Shown here: positions 27,101 through 39,345 of the stretch, piece after piece
Layout of the letters: the number at the start of each line of letters is the position of its first letter
Numbering within the stretch: position 1 is the first letter of the stretch
Source: Ectocarpus siliculosus
Lineage: Eukaryota > Sar > Phaeophyceae > Ectocarpales > Ectocarpaceae
Assembly (NCBI GenBank): GCA_000310025.1
Contig: FN649726.1
Coordinates: forward strand, 2,682,110 to 2,738,695
Length of the DNA stretch: 56,586 nt
Reading direction: 5' to 3'
Notes under the pieces: generated by a model
Told to the model about the DNA's origin: nothing
What the model saw: only the letters and a program-made list of their open reading frames with translations
The model's database searches: none
Program-made: the position numbers and the translations under genes

Positions 27101-30100
27101 AAGCGCTTGGTGTGGGTGCCCTTTAAGAGGCTTCCGCATGTTGTGCAAGGCCTACAGTAGCGCGTGCGTGAGTAACTGTCGGCCCGCACCGTGATATCGA
27201 CCCTGGTGGAGGTCACTGGCCGCCGGCGACTTCCCTAGGCACAACAGGCCTTGTAGGGGTTGTCCCGCGCACACGGGTGTTCGTTGTTCTTGCCTTTTCT
27301 GCGTGTGTTTGCTCCTCCCACCCTGCCTCTCCTCTGACGAAGGTATCACGGCGAGAGATTCGATTTCGATTGAAAATTGATGACAGCGGCTCCAAATTTT
27401 GTCGGTCGTTGGGGATATTTTGTCCGTCTCGGAACGCCGTACTCTTGCTTTGCTGCCCCCCACCGATGCACACCTCAGGGCCGTGGTCATGCATGATAAC
27501 GAGTACCCCCGCCCACCTCCGCACTTACTCAGCAGCGCTTTACTTGCTCTTTCCCGCCGAGATTGGCGCCTTTTGATGGGTCCACCAGTTTACGCGGTCG
27601 ATGCTACCTCACTTAAAATCGCTCACCCCCCCACACGGAACCACGTTTCATCTCAGCTACCGCGCAGCCGAACGGCTGGATGGATTCTTGGGCAGACTTT
27701 TGGGTGGAGAGGAGGCTTCTCCACATGATCCGTCTGAGCGAGCGGGAAGGGGGCGTTTTTCAGAACGTGGACAAGGTCGTCGAAAAGGTAGGTCGTGGTT
27801 GAATGCGAGTGTAGGTGGTAGGGGTGAAGGTGTGCGCACGTGGGAGGGGCGGGGGGCACGGGGTTGTAGGGGGGCGGGGAGGGAGGATGTGGGCGAGGGG
27901 CGTCTTGGGCTGGTACTTGTTTCGCTTTCTTGTGAACATAGGTTAAAGTCGTGGATTCGGAAGGGCCTGAGCTCGAAGCAGGGTTATACGTCGGAAGAGT
28001 AGCTGTTTTCTCTTCCAGCAGAAAAGGCGTTTCGATCGTCACACTCGGCCAGTCGTAAATGTATCCAGTGCAATGTCGGCAACAGCCCTACGTTGTTGGT
28101 CTGTTGTATCATAGAATGGCACGACGGGGCTGTACAAGCACACGGTCGTACACCGTGCGTTAAAGCGGTGTGACAGTGAGGATGCGCCGACTAAGACACA
28201 TGCGCACGTTGTTGGACGAATCGCTTTGGCGGCCATCATTTCGAGTTATGTTTGCTAAGATAGTGGATATGCGGTACACCTTATCACTTAGCCGTCCCGT
28301 GCCTCGTGCCGAATGAGATGGCGTCTGGGCACGACCTCGTTGCTAAGATCCCGCAGCCAATGAGAACAAACTAAATACGTTCCCCGTTCGTGCTGCTGCA
28401 AGCTGGTTTGACGCATGAGCTTGGAGACGCGTATCGCGGGCACAGGTGAACGACAGCCAATGTCTGGAGTACAGCGGTGTCTGTCCCGCTCGCCGTCTGT
28501 GCTGGCTGACTCTAAATAGCTCCCTCCTCCGTGACAAACGGTGGTTATGTCTCGAACGGGTAGTCTTTTCTCTTTGATGGTCAGTTCTACGCAACACGAA
28601 AAGGGTCTAGGTCAACTGTAAAAACAAGCCAGTATCCAGCTACAAGAACAATAGCTCTTGACAGGCGTTTCCCTTCCGCCCGCCCGCCCCCCCGCTATCC
28701 TTGCACGCTCGCCCCGATCGCTTTCAGACGAGGTCCATCTTGGCGAAGCACGAGGTGCAGCCGTGTCTGGTTCATGGGGACCTGTGGGGAGGCAACCAAG
28801 GGTTTGTGGCACCGGAAAGCGATCCGGTAATTTCACGCTTCGGTTTCAAGGAGAAAGCGCGGCAGTTTGTAGTTGTTGTTGTTGTCAAGGTGCCAACAGC
28901 GACGGCCACTATTTTGCCGATCTCGGGGAGGTTTTGGTGATTTGATGCTTCGATATTCAAGAGGAAGCGCAACTGTTGTTGTTGTTGCGCCAAGGTGCCA
29001 ACAGCAACGGCCACGTATGCAAAATTGCCAGCCTTGTGGCAATGGTAATGGCGCTGTAATTATAGTTTTTATGGCCAGGGACTGTAAAGTTTCTGTTGAA
29101 CAGCACTCTTATTTATCGGGTCAACGATGGCTGCATCGCAACGCACTTGCAACCATCGCAAACCCGATGACAGTGTTGCTGTCCAACAGAAAATTTATAG
29201 TCCCCCGGCCAAAAAACTACGATTACACCGCCATCACCACCGCCTCGAGGCTGGCAGACATACATCACACGTGACTGTTCCTGTTGCTACCTTGACAACA
29301 GGTAGCCCTCCTAGACACCGGGTGTATATATCTTTGCTGAGTGTCCCTCGAACACTGCCGCATGGTGCGACAACTTACATCCATCGTTCCTTTCCGCGCT
29401 CAGGTAATATTTGACCCGGCGACCTACTACGGGGATCGAGAAGTGGACCTCGGGATGACCCATGTGTTCGGCGGGTTTCCACCTGCGTTTTATCGAGGGT
29501 GAGCGTTGTCGTTGTAGGACAACCCAGTTAGTTTTGCTGGGTACGGTAAGAACGGTCTCCCACATGTTGTTGTTGTTGTTGTTGTCTTCACATTAAAATC
29601 CGTTCCGTTCTCTCTGCCCAGTACCTTCTTATGTCGGTACTAGTCTAACACTTGACGGGGTCGATTCCCGTGGTCACAGGCTAACATACCCAAAAAAGGT
29701 ATACGAAAATAAAATGGACCCGAAGGGTCCGCAAGCCAATAAAAGTCAACGACAGATAGTCTAGGCCACTCCGCTCGCCTCTACACGCTATGCGAGGTAA
29801 CCCTAGATTGGAAAAAGAAAGAAAAAAGACAAGACAAAGGCGAAATATAAGAATAAGAAAAAGAGAAAGTAGAGAGCAGATGGAGAGAAGGGAGAGAGAA
29901 GGAGAAAGGCACAGACAGAGAAAGGCACACGCCGTAGCGACAAACAACAAACAAACAAACAGAACAACTGAAGACAACACAAAACAACACCACACAAATC
30001 GGCCCACCCGACCCAGAAAATGCACGTCATCGCTCGCGGGGGGTGGGTGCAATGGTGCAGTGCCGGGGGGGGGGGGGGGTGTACTCATAGTCGTGCATGC

Positions 30101-31571
30101 CGTAGTCGTTTGACCATTGACCTCGCATCCCTACTAAGCCGGGACGGAGCACGCCGGGTTCTCACCGGACCAGGCTCTCACATCACCAAGCGCGAAACGC
30201 CGTGAGGTATTTGGCGAGTCGCATGAAGGGTGAGCTGAATCCTGCTAAGGGTGTTCGGCATCTTGTGCTTACTTCCTTGCGTACGGATGACAGCTACGTA
30301 TGACTTAATTTATTTTCTGGTGCTTTCACTTCCAGAGACAGTTGTAAGCACTGTGTAACTGCCTCGAGGAAGCTTGACCATTTTAACACAACGTGGTGCG
30401 ATCATCCCCCGTTGCGCGGAGAGAGGTTTCTCGACCCCGCACATCATGATCTACTCGACCACCATTACGGTTACCGCCAAAAAATAAAACAAGGAAAAAA
30501 AAAAAAACGGTAACCTGGTTGCCGAGTTCACGAAGTGAATTGGCTTGTTTTACAACGTCGTTGCCAAGCGACGAAAACCCAATCCCGATGGCAAACACCG
30601 AGTGGGGGGGCTTGTTTTACAACGTCGTTGCCAAGCGACGAAAACCCAAACCCCGATGGCAAACACCGGGGGGGGGCGGGGGGGGGGTAAGTCAAGCAAG
30701 GAGTTCAATTCGGCACACACAGTGTTTCGCGCCACTCGGTCCGCCTCTTCGCGTTTCCTGCCTTTCTCGCCGTCTCGTCCGCCTGCTGTACCCTACTTGA
30801 GCATACCACATTGTTTCATGTATACCACTCTTTTCCTCCCGCCCTTGTGCGTTGCATTTTGAATGCACCCACGACGATGTTGCATTTCAATGCTGTCGGG
30901 GAGATAAATCTGTCTCGGAAGATTGAGATTTTTCTGAGCCCGTCGAATCCAATATATTGATCGGCGATATTATTTGTTTTTTTCATCGCTCTTCTTGGTG
31001 CTTTTCGGAGGAGACGTTGCGGAGATCGGAAAGTCGACCCCAAGGCATGTTCGTTGAATGCATGCACTTCTCGTGCCTGTATTTTGTCGAGGCCGACACG
31101 AACACCAACCAACCGAGAACCGAACGTCGGAGTACACGGGCAAAAGATAAAAATGCAAGACGACGCCGGGGACCAATCGGTGTTAGGCTGCCGGCTGAAT
31201 GGCGATGACGACGGTGTAGAGGTCGTCGATGATTGATTGTGGTGACAAAGACGATGAGTGTGCTAACGATTGATTGTGGTGACAAAGACGATGAGTGTGC
31301 TAACGATTGATTGTGGTGACAAAGACGATGAGTGTGCTAACGATGATGATGGTGTTTTCGGACGGCGGTGGGCGTTACCTTCGCCATGCCATGCCATCTA
31401 TCCATCTATCCATACACACGCAGGTACGAGAAGGAGTGGCCGTTGCCAGAGGGCCACCAGGAGAGGCAGGTGGTGTACAACGTCTACCACATCTTGAACC
31501 ACCACGTCTTGTTTGGCGGGGGGTACCTTGGCCAGGCGCAGAGGATGATGGGCCAGATACTCAACATGTAG
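24110..31571 (+). CDS. Fructosamine/ketosamine kinase family protein, 7 exons
   Basis: Exons: 24110-24346, 24971-25100, 26331-26477, 27657-27787, 28728-28826, 29404-29498, 31424-31571; 987 nt, 328 residues, every junction in phase. FN3K-family kinases phosphorylate ketoamine adducts on proteins, leading to deglycation. Visible motifs, in order: a Gly-rich loop where others have GGC ([14 protein letters not shown]), the ATP-binding Lys in KYFYKK, Glu in [52 protein letters not shown], catalytic HGDLWGGN, metal-binding [24 protein letters not shown], and the C-terminal [21 protein letters not shown]. Length is normal for the family. The start is uncertain: ATG 24110 has AAAATGC context, the frame is open further upstream, and the first 40 residues could be an organelle-targeting sequence. 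Intron 2 contains a LINE relic; intron 6 is 1.9 kb of tandem repeats. Confidence 0.92.
25570..26240 (+). pseudogene. Non-LTR retrotransposon (LINE) reverse-transcriptase relic
   Basis: The relic lies in intron 2 of the fructosamine kinase gene, same strand. It reads [17 protein letters not shown], then after a frameshift near 25705 [29 protein letters not shown] and [11 protein letters not shown], the fingers/palm part of a LINE reverse transcriptase. The sequence then jumps to a terminal Cys/His segment ([19 protein letters not shown]) and a [20 protein letters not shown] tail, so the YxDD catalytic core is deleted. It is inactive. Confidence 0.85.
26236..26312 (+). repeat. Poly-C-ended repeat, copy adjacent to LINE relic
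   Basis: It runs from CGTCCTCCACGCGTGGTCAATGG through GGCATGCAAAACATTAGAGTAC and ends in about 15 C. It follows the LINE relic directly and may be the LINE 3' tail, or an independent insertion. The C run plus CTCCCTCC leads to the acceptor of kinase exon 3 only 18 bp later. Related copies are at 30065-30244, 32035-32120 and 41161-41335. Confidence 0.7.
28829..29030 (+). repeat. Diverged tandem duplication, about 110 bp unit
   Basis: Two copies share a TTCAAGGAGAAAGCGC-type start, a (GTT)n run and AAGGTGCCAACAGCGACGGC. They lie directly after the exon 5 donor of the kinase gene, in intron 5. Confidence 0.65.
30065..30244 (-). repeat. Poly-C-ended repeat, copy 2 (about 180 bp)
   Basis: On the plus strand it starts with 14 G, then TGTACTCATAGTCGTGCATG, CCATTGACCTCGCATCCCTA and a body ending GAAGGGTGAGCTG. 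The body matches 41161-41290 with few differences. It lies in intron 6 of the kinase gene. Confidence 0.8.
30541..30670. repeat. Tandem duplication, about 68-bp unit, plus G-run
   Basis: Two near-identical units carry TTGTTTTACAACGTCGTTGC and ACGAAAACCCAA..CCCGATGG. They are separated by a run of seven G and followed by interrupted G runs up to 30688. Kinase intron 6. Confidence 0.85.
31233..31343. repeat. 37-bp tandem repeat, 3 copies
   Basis: Three identical units (core GATTGATTGTGGTGACAAAG ... GAGTGTGCTAAC) end about 80 bp before the acceptor of the last kinase exon. Confidence 0.9.
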
Positions 31572-34500
31572 CAAACAGAGGAAGAGAGGATGGAAAGGTT
31601 GAGAGATTGAAGTAGTATGAAACGAACACTGCTGTTATAGAGCCGGGGAAGAGAAGAAAACGGTGGCCTTTTTCTCACGGCCTTGGGGAGTTTGTTGTTT
31701 TGAGTTGGCGGCACACGCGCACGTATTTCCCCCTGCATTTTTGTGAGTATGCTGTTTGTAATATATTGTAGCTATAATAGCTGCAGTTGGCCCGTTGGGA
31801 GGGGGCGGATTGTTTACTGCGGCGCGGGGGCGAGCGCTCTCATCCCTGCCAGGGTTGTGTGCCCATCCACCTGCGCCATCATCGGCGATGCGTGCATCCC
31901 TCGTTCCTTTTCAGACGGAGCGAAACATCACCGTCCTTACGCTCACAGCCCCCTTCCTACCGGCGTTCTTTCTGCCTTTGCCGTTTTTGCACAAGAACTT
32001 GTTGTTCTTCTTACGCCCTTGTCCTGGTATGGGCGGGGGGGGGGGGCGTACTCTTATGTTTTGCATGCCTGAGCGGTTAGACCATTGACCACGCGTCCTC
32101 GAGAGGACGGAGCAAGTTACGCATTCAGATCTGTCTAAATGAAACATTGAACATGCCTGCTGTGCTACAGTAGGGAGAGGTTATGCGGCGCCCCTAGAGA
32201 GTTTCGTTTATGGAGTAGGCGTTCGTTGATGAGGCACTACTCGTAGTTCGTGGAGTGTCGTTCGTGTTTCTTTTTGTGCAAAGGGGAAGAGGCTGCATGT
32301 ACATAACGATCCGTGACTGTGTCTTGTCGACTCGCCACGGGGCGTGCGTAGAAGCTGTGCAGCTAGCTCGTTGTGGGCTACCCTCTGCGCCACTGCACGG
32401 TCCTTTTGGGTGGGGTGGTCGATACAACCAGTTTTTTTGTGTGAAAAAAAAAGAGTGGTACATTGTACGGTCTCTGCTCTTGAAAGTCAAGTTAAGTCAT
32501 CATGGTCCAACACATAAAAAACACAAAACAAAGAAACCTATGCATATAACACATACCTACGTCGTAGACAAGTATGAGGGTGGTGGTAGTTTTCCTTCGG
32601 CGTGCTTGCCGTTTGTATGAATCCTCGAGGGAGCATTTTTTGTGTGGTGTGCTGCCTGCGATATCGGCCGAGGGTCTTCGTTTCAATGGATTGGCGCCCC
32701 TCGAGAGAGAGGAAGTCGGGGGGGATTGACTAGCTTCAGCCCCGTCACAGCATCAGAGTGCCAGGTAAAACAATAGTCAACGCCGCACAAGGTCTTCGGA
32801 GCACATTCCGCACAGCACATCATTGCTTGTACCCCTCGGGTCATCAGCATGACTTCCTGGATTGTTGAAACCGACGAAAGAAATGTAATTCCTTCTCGAG
32901 AGTCAACACGGTCATTGCAGTACTCCGAAAACAGACGGATGGCACTCAAGCCATGCCGAAGGTTTGCCCACCTTGATATGGTGCAGTGCCCATGAACATA
33001 ATTTAGTCCCCCGCTCGCACGTGCATATATATTGCACCAGTAGCCAAAGGCAGTCCACCTGCCACTCAATCGTCTCACGACAAGAGAAAAACGCAAGCGC
33101 ACCACTAATTTGAACCGCATCAACCTTGTGATATTTCCTTTCCAATTGAAAGGTACTGGTATCGCGTACGAAGGTACAACAACAGCAGAGAAGCAAACGC
33201 CGTATGCAACAAACCCGAAAGATGTTGCGATTAAATTGTTGCAGGGAGTGGCGCGCCAGCTGGACGACTCCCTACTTATTTGGCTCTGCCCCCTTGCAAA
33301 TGAATGTACCGACTAGATACCGCCCGAACGCAACGCAAGACGGCCCCAAAACACACGCTCAACCATGAACACAACAGAATGCGAGACACCCGAAAGCACA
33401 ACTGCTGTCCCTTGCCACACACACTCTCCACGCAAAAGCCATGTCTCGGAAACAAGAAAATGCCGAGTCTTTTAGACTCCCCACAAGTGGTTCATGTTTC
33501 CCAATCATACTCACGGTGCGCTCATACGCTGAAACACAGGTAACATAAAAAAATCGCGCGCCAAGGAGGAGCAGCCTGCCTGTACTAACGATACAGCTCT
33601 ACACCGAGGTCACGAATGTTATGTGCCCATGAAATGACTACTTGTACTTTTATACCCTACTACCCCTCCCTTACCAGCCCCCAGAGCGAAGCCCCCGCTC
33701 GCTGGGCCGGGTCGATCGGTTGGCCTCACCGCCATCACTGCTTGCAACGTCGAATCTGTATCCCTTCTACCCAAGCGTCGAACATATTCGTTGGCCTGGT
33801 TATCCCGCACCCCGATCCACACGCTCTTGGTACCGCATACCTCGTTCTTCGCTGCTTCATTCCCCCAGTGATAACGCCTCTTTGTCGAGCCCGCCTCCCC
33901 CCCCCCCCCCCGCCAACTACCGGGGCCACCGCAAAATACGCATACAATACACGCAAAAAAAAAAACAGAGATCGTCGATGCCGCCTCGACTTCCATGAAA
34001 GATTTTCACTTCCAGGAGGACAAAACGCACCACCTACAATACGGCAACAAGGGGAGGGCGAGTGTGGGCTTTACTCCTCCCTTACTCCGCGCCGTATCAA
34101 GCATGGGCTGGCTGGCAAGCGTCGCTCAGGTTCTGCCGCCCTCCTGCTCCCTCTCCTGTGGTAACTACCATACAAGTTATCTACGTACTCGCCTTATTTT
34201 TTCGTGGTAATTTTTGTACAACCCCAAAGGAGGCGTGGTCGGTGCCCCGTCAGCTCGCCTACAAATTTCCGCTCCCCAGGGGGTTGCTGTTTTTCTTCGT
34301 TCCCTCACCTGACTTCATCTATACCACCACTACTCGCCCTCCCCCCCCCCCCCCGACCTGCCCTCTCTGCTCTCTCACCTCTCGTCACCCCCCATCCCCC
34401 GTGAGACAAGCACAGGCAACTATCATGGACGAAACTGTCCATCGCCTCAAATCTGAACGCTCCCTCTCGCAACTGGTGTAGCTAGCGTGAACCTGCTTCT

Positions 34501-35241
34501 CTCCCCCCACCCCCCATCAATCAGGCCCTTTTTCCTTCGCTACTGCTCCGAAAAGACGTCGAGCGTAAAACTCTTAATGGTTGGGTATCAAAGCTTTGCC
34601 GGGATGCTAGTGCCAGCTGCGATAAGACACTGCCTAAGTAGCAACATGCCATGATCCACCAACTCTTCCATAAGTCCTCCCGTGCTTCCAGAGAGCACAT
34701 GTACGTCGCCGCAAATGTACGTACGTGTGCGTAAACGGCCTCGACACAAATTAGACAAACACTGGCTCTGCATACCAGAATAAATCCTTAAATCAATCGC
34801 GACGACCAGCAACAACTTTGTTCGTTTGCGCGCGAGACATAATAATCAAGACGCTTACACGAGGAGCGTTCCAAAAAAGCAGGTAGTCCACAGCGCTCCG
34901 GTACAGCAAAGAGCACCATGACCGATGTGCGCGCCACCAATACCACATGCCGAAAACAACACATGGCGGAGGGCGAACGGGGGGAGGCAGCAGCAGCAGC
35001 GCACCCGCTCTAACTCGATCATCGACCCCCGCTCATCTCTCCCTCCCACTCTCGAACAACAACCAAAACAAGCTCCAGAAGACAAGCAAGCGCTCCTCAC
35101 ATACCCCCAAGGTATCGAGTATCCTATGATACTCCTGCCCAAGTCAAAAATACATAAAAGGTGACAAAACGACAACGAAACACATCAGCGAAGGGCCCCC
35201 GCACACACACGATTCCATGTCCACGACACACGGTCGCCGCT
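31572..35241. other. Intergenic region 3' of fructosamine kinase
   Basis: The kinase gene and the tentative minus-strand gene converge here. The region contains a poly-C-ended repeat (32035-32120), C runs of about 16 at 33896-33911 and 34334-34349, and no exon with recognisable similarity. A short plus frame near 34425 (MDETVHRLKSERSLSQLV then stop) has no support. Confidence 0.5.
32035..32120 (-). repeat. Poly-C-ended repeat, copy 3 (short)
   Basis: On the plus strand: 12 G, CGTACTCTTATGTTTTGCATG, CCTGAGCGGTTAGACCATTG, ACCACGCGTCCTCGAGAGGA. It matches the LINE-adjacent copy best. The plus strand reads like a tRNA Leu/Ser D-arm (GCCTGAGCGGTTAGA). Confidence 0.75.
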
Positions 35242-38064
35242 TCAGGGCACCCAGGCGAACTTCTTGTTGAACGGCGCCTTGCCGTGAGTGGCGGGCAGAG
35301 TCCGAGGGAACGACGGCAGCGCGCCAACCCTCCCACCCCCGCCGCCCCCGCCGCTACCAGCGACGCCGCCTTGGTCCTCGTCCTCGACAAATGAAGAGTC
35401 GGTATCGCTATCGCTGTCGTCCACGATGCGTTGCTTCGAGACGGCGAACTCGGCGCCATGCCTGCTGTGGCAGCTGCTGCTGCCGCTGGCTCCTGTAGGC
35501 GGGTGTGAGCTGACGGGTTCGGCGGCGCTGTTGTGCGTCTTGGGCGTTGTGTCCGATTCCCTCACCATCACTGGCGGGTTGGGAATCCAGGTCGACCTGC
35601 GCGTGCATTATTATTATTATTATTCATCACGGACGTATTATTTTTTTGCTCGTTAGTCGCCGATTGTTGTAACGTCGGCGTCGGGTTTTGCGCCAAAGGA
35701 GCCGCATGTGTGCATGAGAGGACAAAACAGGCTCAGCGGTTACGTCGGTACTGAATCTCCTATACATAGTCTATACTCCCAAGTAAGGGGGCGATGTTTG
35801 GGTGGCAAAGGGTGTGCAGACAGACTACTGAAGGGGGCTGGCAGCGATCAAGTGAAGTGGAAAAGAGTCACGAAACCCTTGACTGCTTCCAATCAGACAC
35901 AACTTCCCCGCGCACGCATCCAGTCTTGCATGTAGGGTAGAGGGCAAGTGCTCTCAACGGACCGCGGACACCATATGACTGTTAACGGCAGACCTTCAAC
36001 CAGAGTGAGTGAGTGCACTCGTGAACTCCTCATGTCGTGCTAAGGAGCGCCAGGCGGTGTTGTGGCAAAATCGTCGACAAAATTATCAGTTACCGGCAAT
36101 AGAACGCCGTCTCCATGACGCGTTGGGAAAAGCTCAGCTACGGCTGTGTCCGGGCACTAATCCACAGCAGAACATTGTTATGCAAGAAGCCTACCGCGAC
36201 AGCAGTAACACACAGTATGCGTATCTGGGTTGTTTTCGCTGACGGCGATCAGTGATTTCCTTGACACTTCTTTTTCGCGACAAATTTTGAACGGCATGCA
36301 CCACAGGGGAACAACCCCTGGCACCACAATGTATCCAAGAGAAGAATACACGCTGCTGCACCCCGCGCGCGGAGGATTGAAGAAATGGAGAGCCAACGAG
36401 CCTCTGCAGAATTCTAAAGTTTGTTACGTTGTGGCCCGTGCTTCATCTCGAGATCTAGAGGCAACTGGCTCTTTGAAAATAGATGTTCATGGCTGTGGCA
36501 GTGTAGAAGTGGATCACAAAGCAACTCTGTTGAAAAAAACAGGCTATCCTTTGTTGGCGCAAGTAACACGACGGCGGTACGCAAAAAATATCAAGGCTTT
36601 TTTCGCCGCTCTGCTGTCTCACCCTCCTCGCAGCCGGCTCGCCGCCGAGGTCCCGGCACGGTCTTTATTCCGCAGGGTCGCCGTCGTGGCCGCTTTTTCC
36701 CTGGCGCAGCCGCTGCGGATGCCCACCGACACGAAGCTCGGCCGCTCGGGTGTTGCTGCTGCCTCCTCGGTAACAACGTTGCTACCACTGCTGCTGCTGC
36801 TGTCGCCGCTGACGATCTTGGAACCCCCCTCGTTGACGATGAAACCAGCTGGGAGGAGACAACGAAGACCACGCGATAGGGAGGGGGGGGGGGGGGGGTT
36901 GTAAATAGACGACCGACGCAGACGCAGACGCCAGCACCACCCAGCAGCAACAACCCGAATATGAAGTCAAGAGGCAACTGCGGTAGGGTTTTTGTTGGAA
37001 CACGCTCCTGTTGCGCGCGATCGTACCCTACGGAAGTAAGCGGCCACCCGCGACGAGAGGAGGCGCACTGGTGGTGGGGTACAGCCAAAGGCATTTAGGA
37101 AACGAACGGTACTTCTTGCTATATTCTCACAAGCTGTGCCGTTTGCTGCTGCTTCTGACTGGCGTTGGGGTCTGTTCTCGAAAAAAAAAGTTTATCGATG
37201 GCACGTTCAAGACACAAAAGGCAAGGCGAAAAAAGAAAAAAGCAAGGGCAAGTAATCGTTCCATTTCCCGTGTGCCCATGGTGTGATACTTTTGCAGTCA
37301 CCGACGTATCCACACCTACTGGCTCGACATATCAGCATCACCGGCCCGCTGTTGTGCATCAGAGGTGACAAGGACTACCAGTTGCGCTGCCCTGCTGCAG
37401 TGCGGACGGGGGCGCCCCACGGTCAGCGGTCAGCGGACTTCTTCGCAGGGTCACGAGCGCCGAGCTTGTTGAAGATAAAACGCAACTACGGTACATTTTT
37501 CAACATAAAATTTCAACATAAAATATGTTGGAGACTAATGCCGTACGCGCTCGCGCGAAATCACGAACGCGGAGTATCCACTCACCGCGTTGGACCGGGG
37601 CCGGACGGGCTAGCAGAGGCGCGCTTCCATCCACAGATGCTAGCAGGCAAAGGCATGCAACTACCAGGTGTTGCTTCATCTCTCAGCCAGCAGAAATGGA
37701 GCCCACGAAAAATTAGCTGAATGAAGTGGCTCTTCCAGAACTTTTGTTCGGCAACCCTCAAACGTTCTTCCAAGCGCGTTAGGTTGTCAGAATCAGAGCT
37801 ACCCGCTGCTCTTCGCTCTCTGTACTAGGGCGTGGGGGATCGCTGGGAGTGCAAACACGGAGAGGTGTTGCTGACTGGGCGTTTCTGCGTGGGTATCGGA
37901 AATCAATTTGCCTTCCGCGACAGGGGCTCCGCGGAATATTCCCCCGGAATGCCTAGTAGTGGTCGGTCCAAGAAAAAAAAAAGGACGTAACACCGGGCGC
38001 AGAATTCCTCTTCGGTGCCTGAGTGAAGTTTCGTCTTGATATCATCGATGTTCGATGCAGCTAG
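35242..38064 (-). CDS. Tentative gene, unrecognised acidic/Ser-rich protein, partial exon chain
   Basis: I do not recognise this protein. Candidate exons, 5' to 3': 37994-38064 (LAASNIDDIKTKLHSG, TEEEFCA), one starting at 37798 (SDSDNLTRLEERLRVAEQKF, end unclear), 36623-36848 (GFIVNEGGSKIVSGDSSSSS ... RLRGG) and 35242-35596 (STWIPNPPVMVRESD, an acidic RIVDDSDSDTDSSFVEDEDQ stretch, a poly-Gly run, and KKFAWVP before the stop). Acceptors (CACAG, GGTAG, CCCAG, CGCAG) and the donors at 37994 and 36623 give matching phases between the first and second and between the third and fourth exons. The second-to-third junction and the true start are unresolved. It could be two genes, or a chance open frame in low-complexity DNA. 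The last exon and its neighbour are the best supported. Confidence 0.35.
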
Positions 38065-38340
38065 CTGTGGAGCTGTGGAGCTGTGGTACTCTTGCCAGCT
38101 GTTGTCGTGTTGCCTCTTCGGAAAAAGTCATTGGTCCAACATGGGTTTGTTTCGCTGGGAAGGTTTTGCAACAGAGCCGAGAGAATCTATCTGTACACAC
38201 CACGCAGCAGCAGGCTACCCACACTTCTTCTTGAGGGACGGACGCGGAATGCTCCATTGAATTATTTCACTGTCTGAAATAATTGCCCTTCCTACAAGTA
38301 CATTTATTCAATTCATTCGTCGTCCACCGGAAAAGAGACG

Positions 38341-38570
38341 ATGAATGATCCCAAACAAGGAGCGACCCCCCTTCCCTTTCTACCACATCACTGCCTGCCA
38401 GGTGTAACTGAGTTCGGGGCTTCACGGCTCCTTAGGAAAAAACTCAAAATCACCTCAGCAGCATACGCCCGTAGATTTGTAGTAGAGTGGAATTCCCTCC
38501 CCACCGCCACACGCAACGCTGCGTCAATCCATTCCTTCCGACAGCAGCATCAGCTCTGTCTCGTGTACCA
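38341..38570 (+). pseudogene. LINE ORF2 C-terminal fragment
   Basis: The open frame contains SRLLRKKLKITSAAYARRF and VVEWNSLPTATRNAASIHSF. The V-x-WNSLP-x(5)-A-x-S-x(2)-F pattern is typical of the extreme C-terminus of non-LTR retrotransposon polyproteins. Nothing else of the element is visible. Confidence 0.6.
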
Positions 38571-39189
38571 ACAACCAGCACATACGCAAATACATCCGCA
38601 TGCAAATACTATACGAAAAACAATGGGTGGCCATGCCTACAATATATATTTGTACCGGCGTCCGACTTCGCCTCTGGAGCCTATGTAACATGGTGGCAAA
38701 CAGACCAGAGGCGCCGGGCCACAAAAACAACCACACTATAACACTGCTGTAACTACGACTATTGTGAAAACGTTCGAGGTGGGCCAACTACACTGCCCAA
38801 GGAACCGAACAAAAAAGCAGGCCCCTCTCCCCATTCATTGTAAAGACTTCCTTCATTTAACACATCCCTTCTACTACTGGGGAATTATCTCCAACGGGTA
38901 CAAGATCAGATAGTCTTTTCAGTTATTGCATTGAAACCAATAACGGAGCAAATGGATTAACTCCAACACTCACGACCAGTAAACACGCTTCGCACATGTA
39001 CCACGATCGTCTCCGCTCCGCGTAGAGTAACGAATATCAACTGCCTGCTCATTGGCAATAAAACACCGAGAGTCGAACAGAGAGTGTACATAAAATACTG
39101 CCTTCCATCCCCAGCACTTGATGACTAAGGCCAGCAATGCACGACTTAACCCCCTTCCCTCCCTCCGCGTAAGTTTCCATGGCTACAAC

Positions 39190-39323
39190 CCCCCCCCCCC
39201 CCCCCCCCCNNNNNNNNNNNNNNNNNNNNNNNNNNNNNNNNNNNNNNNNNNNNNNNNNNNNNNNNNNNNNNNNNNNNNNNNNNNNNNNNNNNNNNNNNNN
39301 NNNNNNNNNCCCCCCCCCCCCCC
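39190..39323. other. Assembly gap inside a poly-C tract
   Basis: About 20 C, then exactly 100 N (39210-39309), then about 14 C. The sequence evidently broke in a long homopolymer. It lies just beyond the 3' end of the USP gene coding sequence. Confidence 0.97.
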
Positions 39324-39345
39324 TTGACCACCGTGAGCGCTCTGT

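Noticed and set aside
36421-36879. Plus-strand Ala/Gly-rich frames
   Set aside because: They overlap low-complexity DNA and lie opposite the better-supported minus-strand candidate exon.
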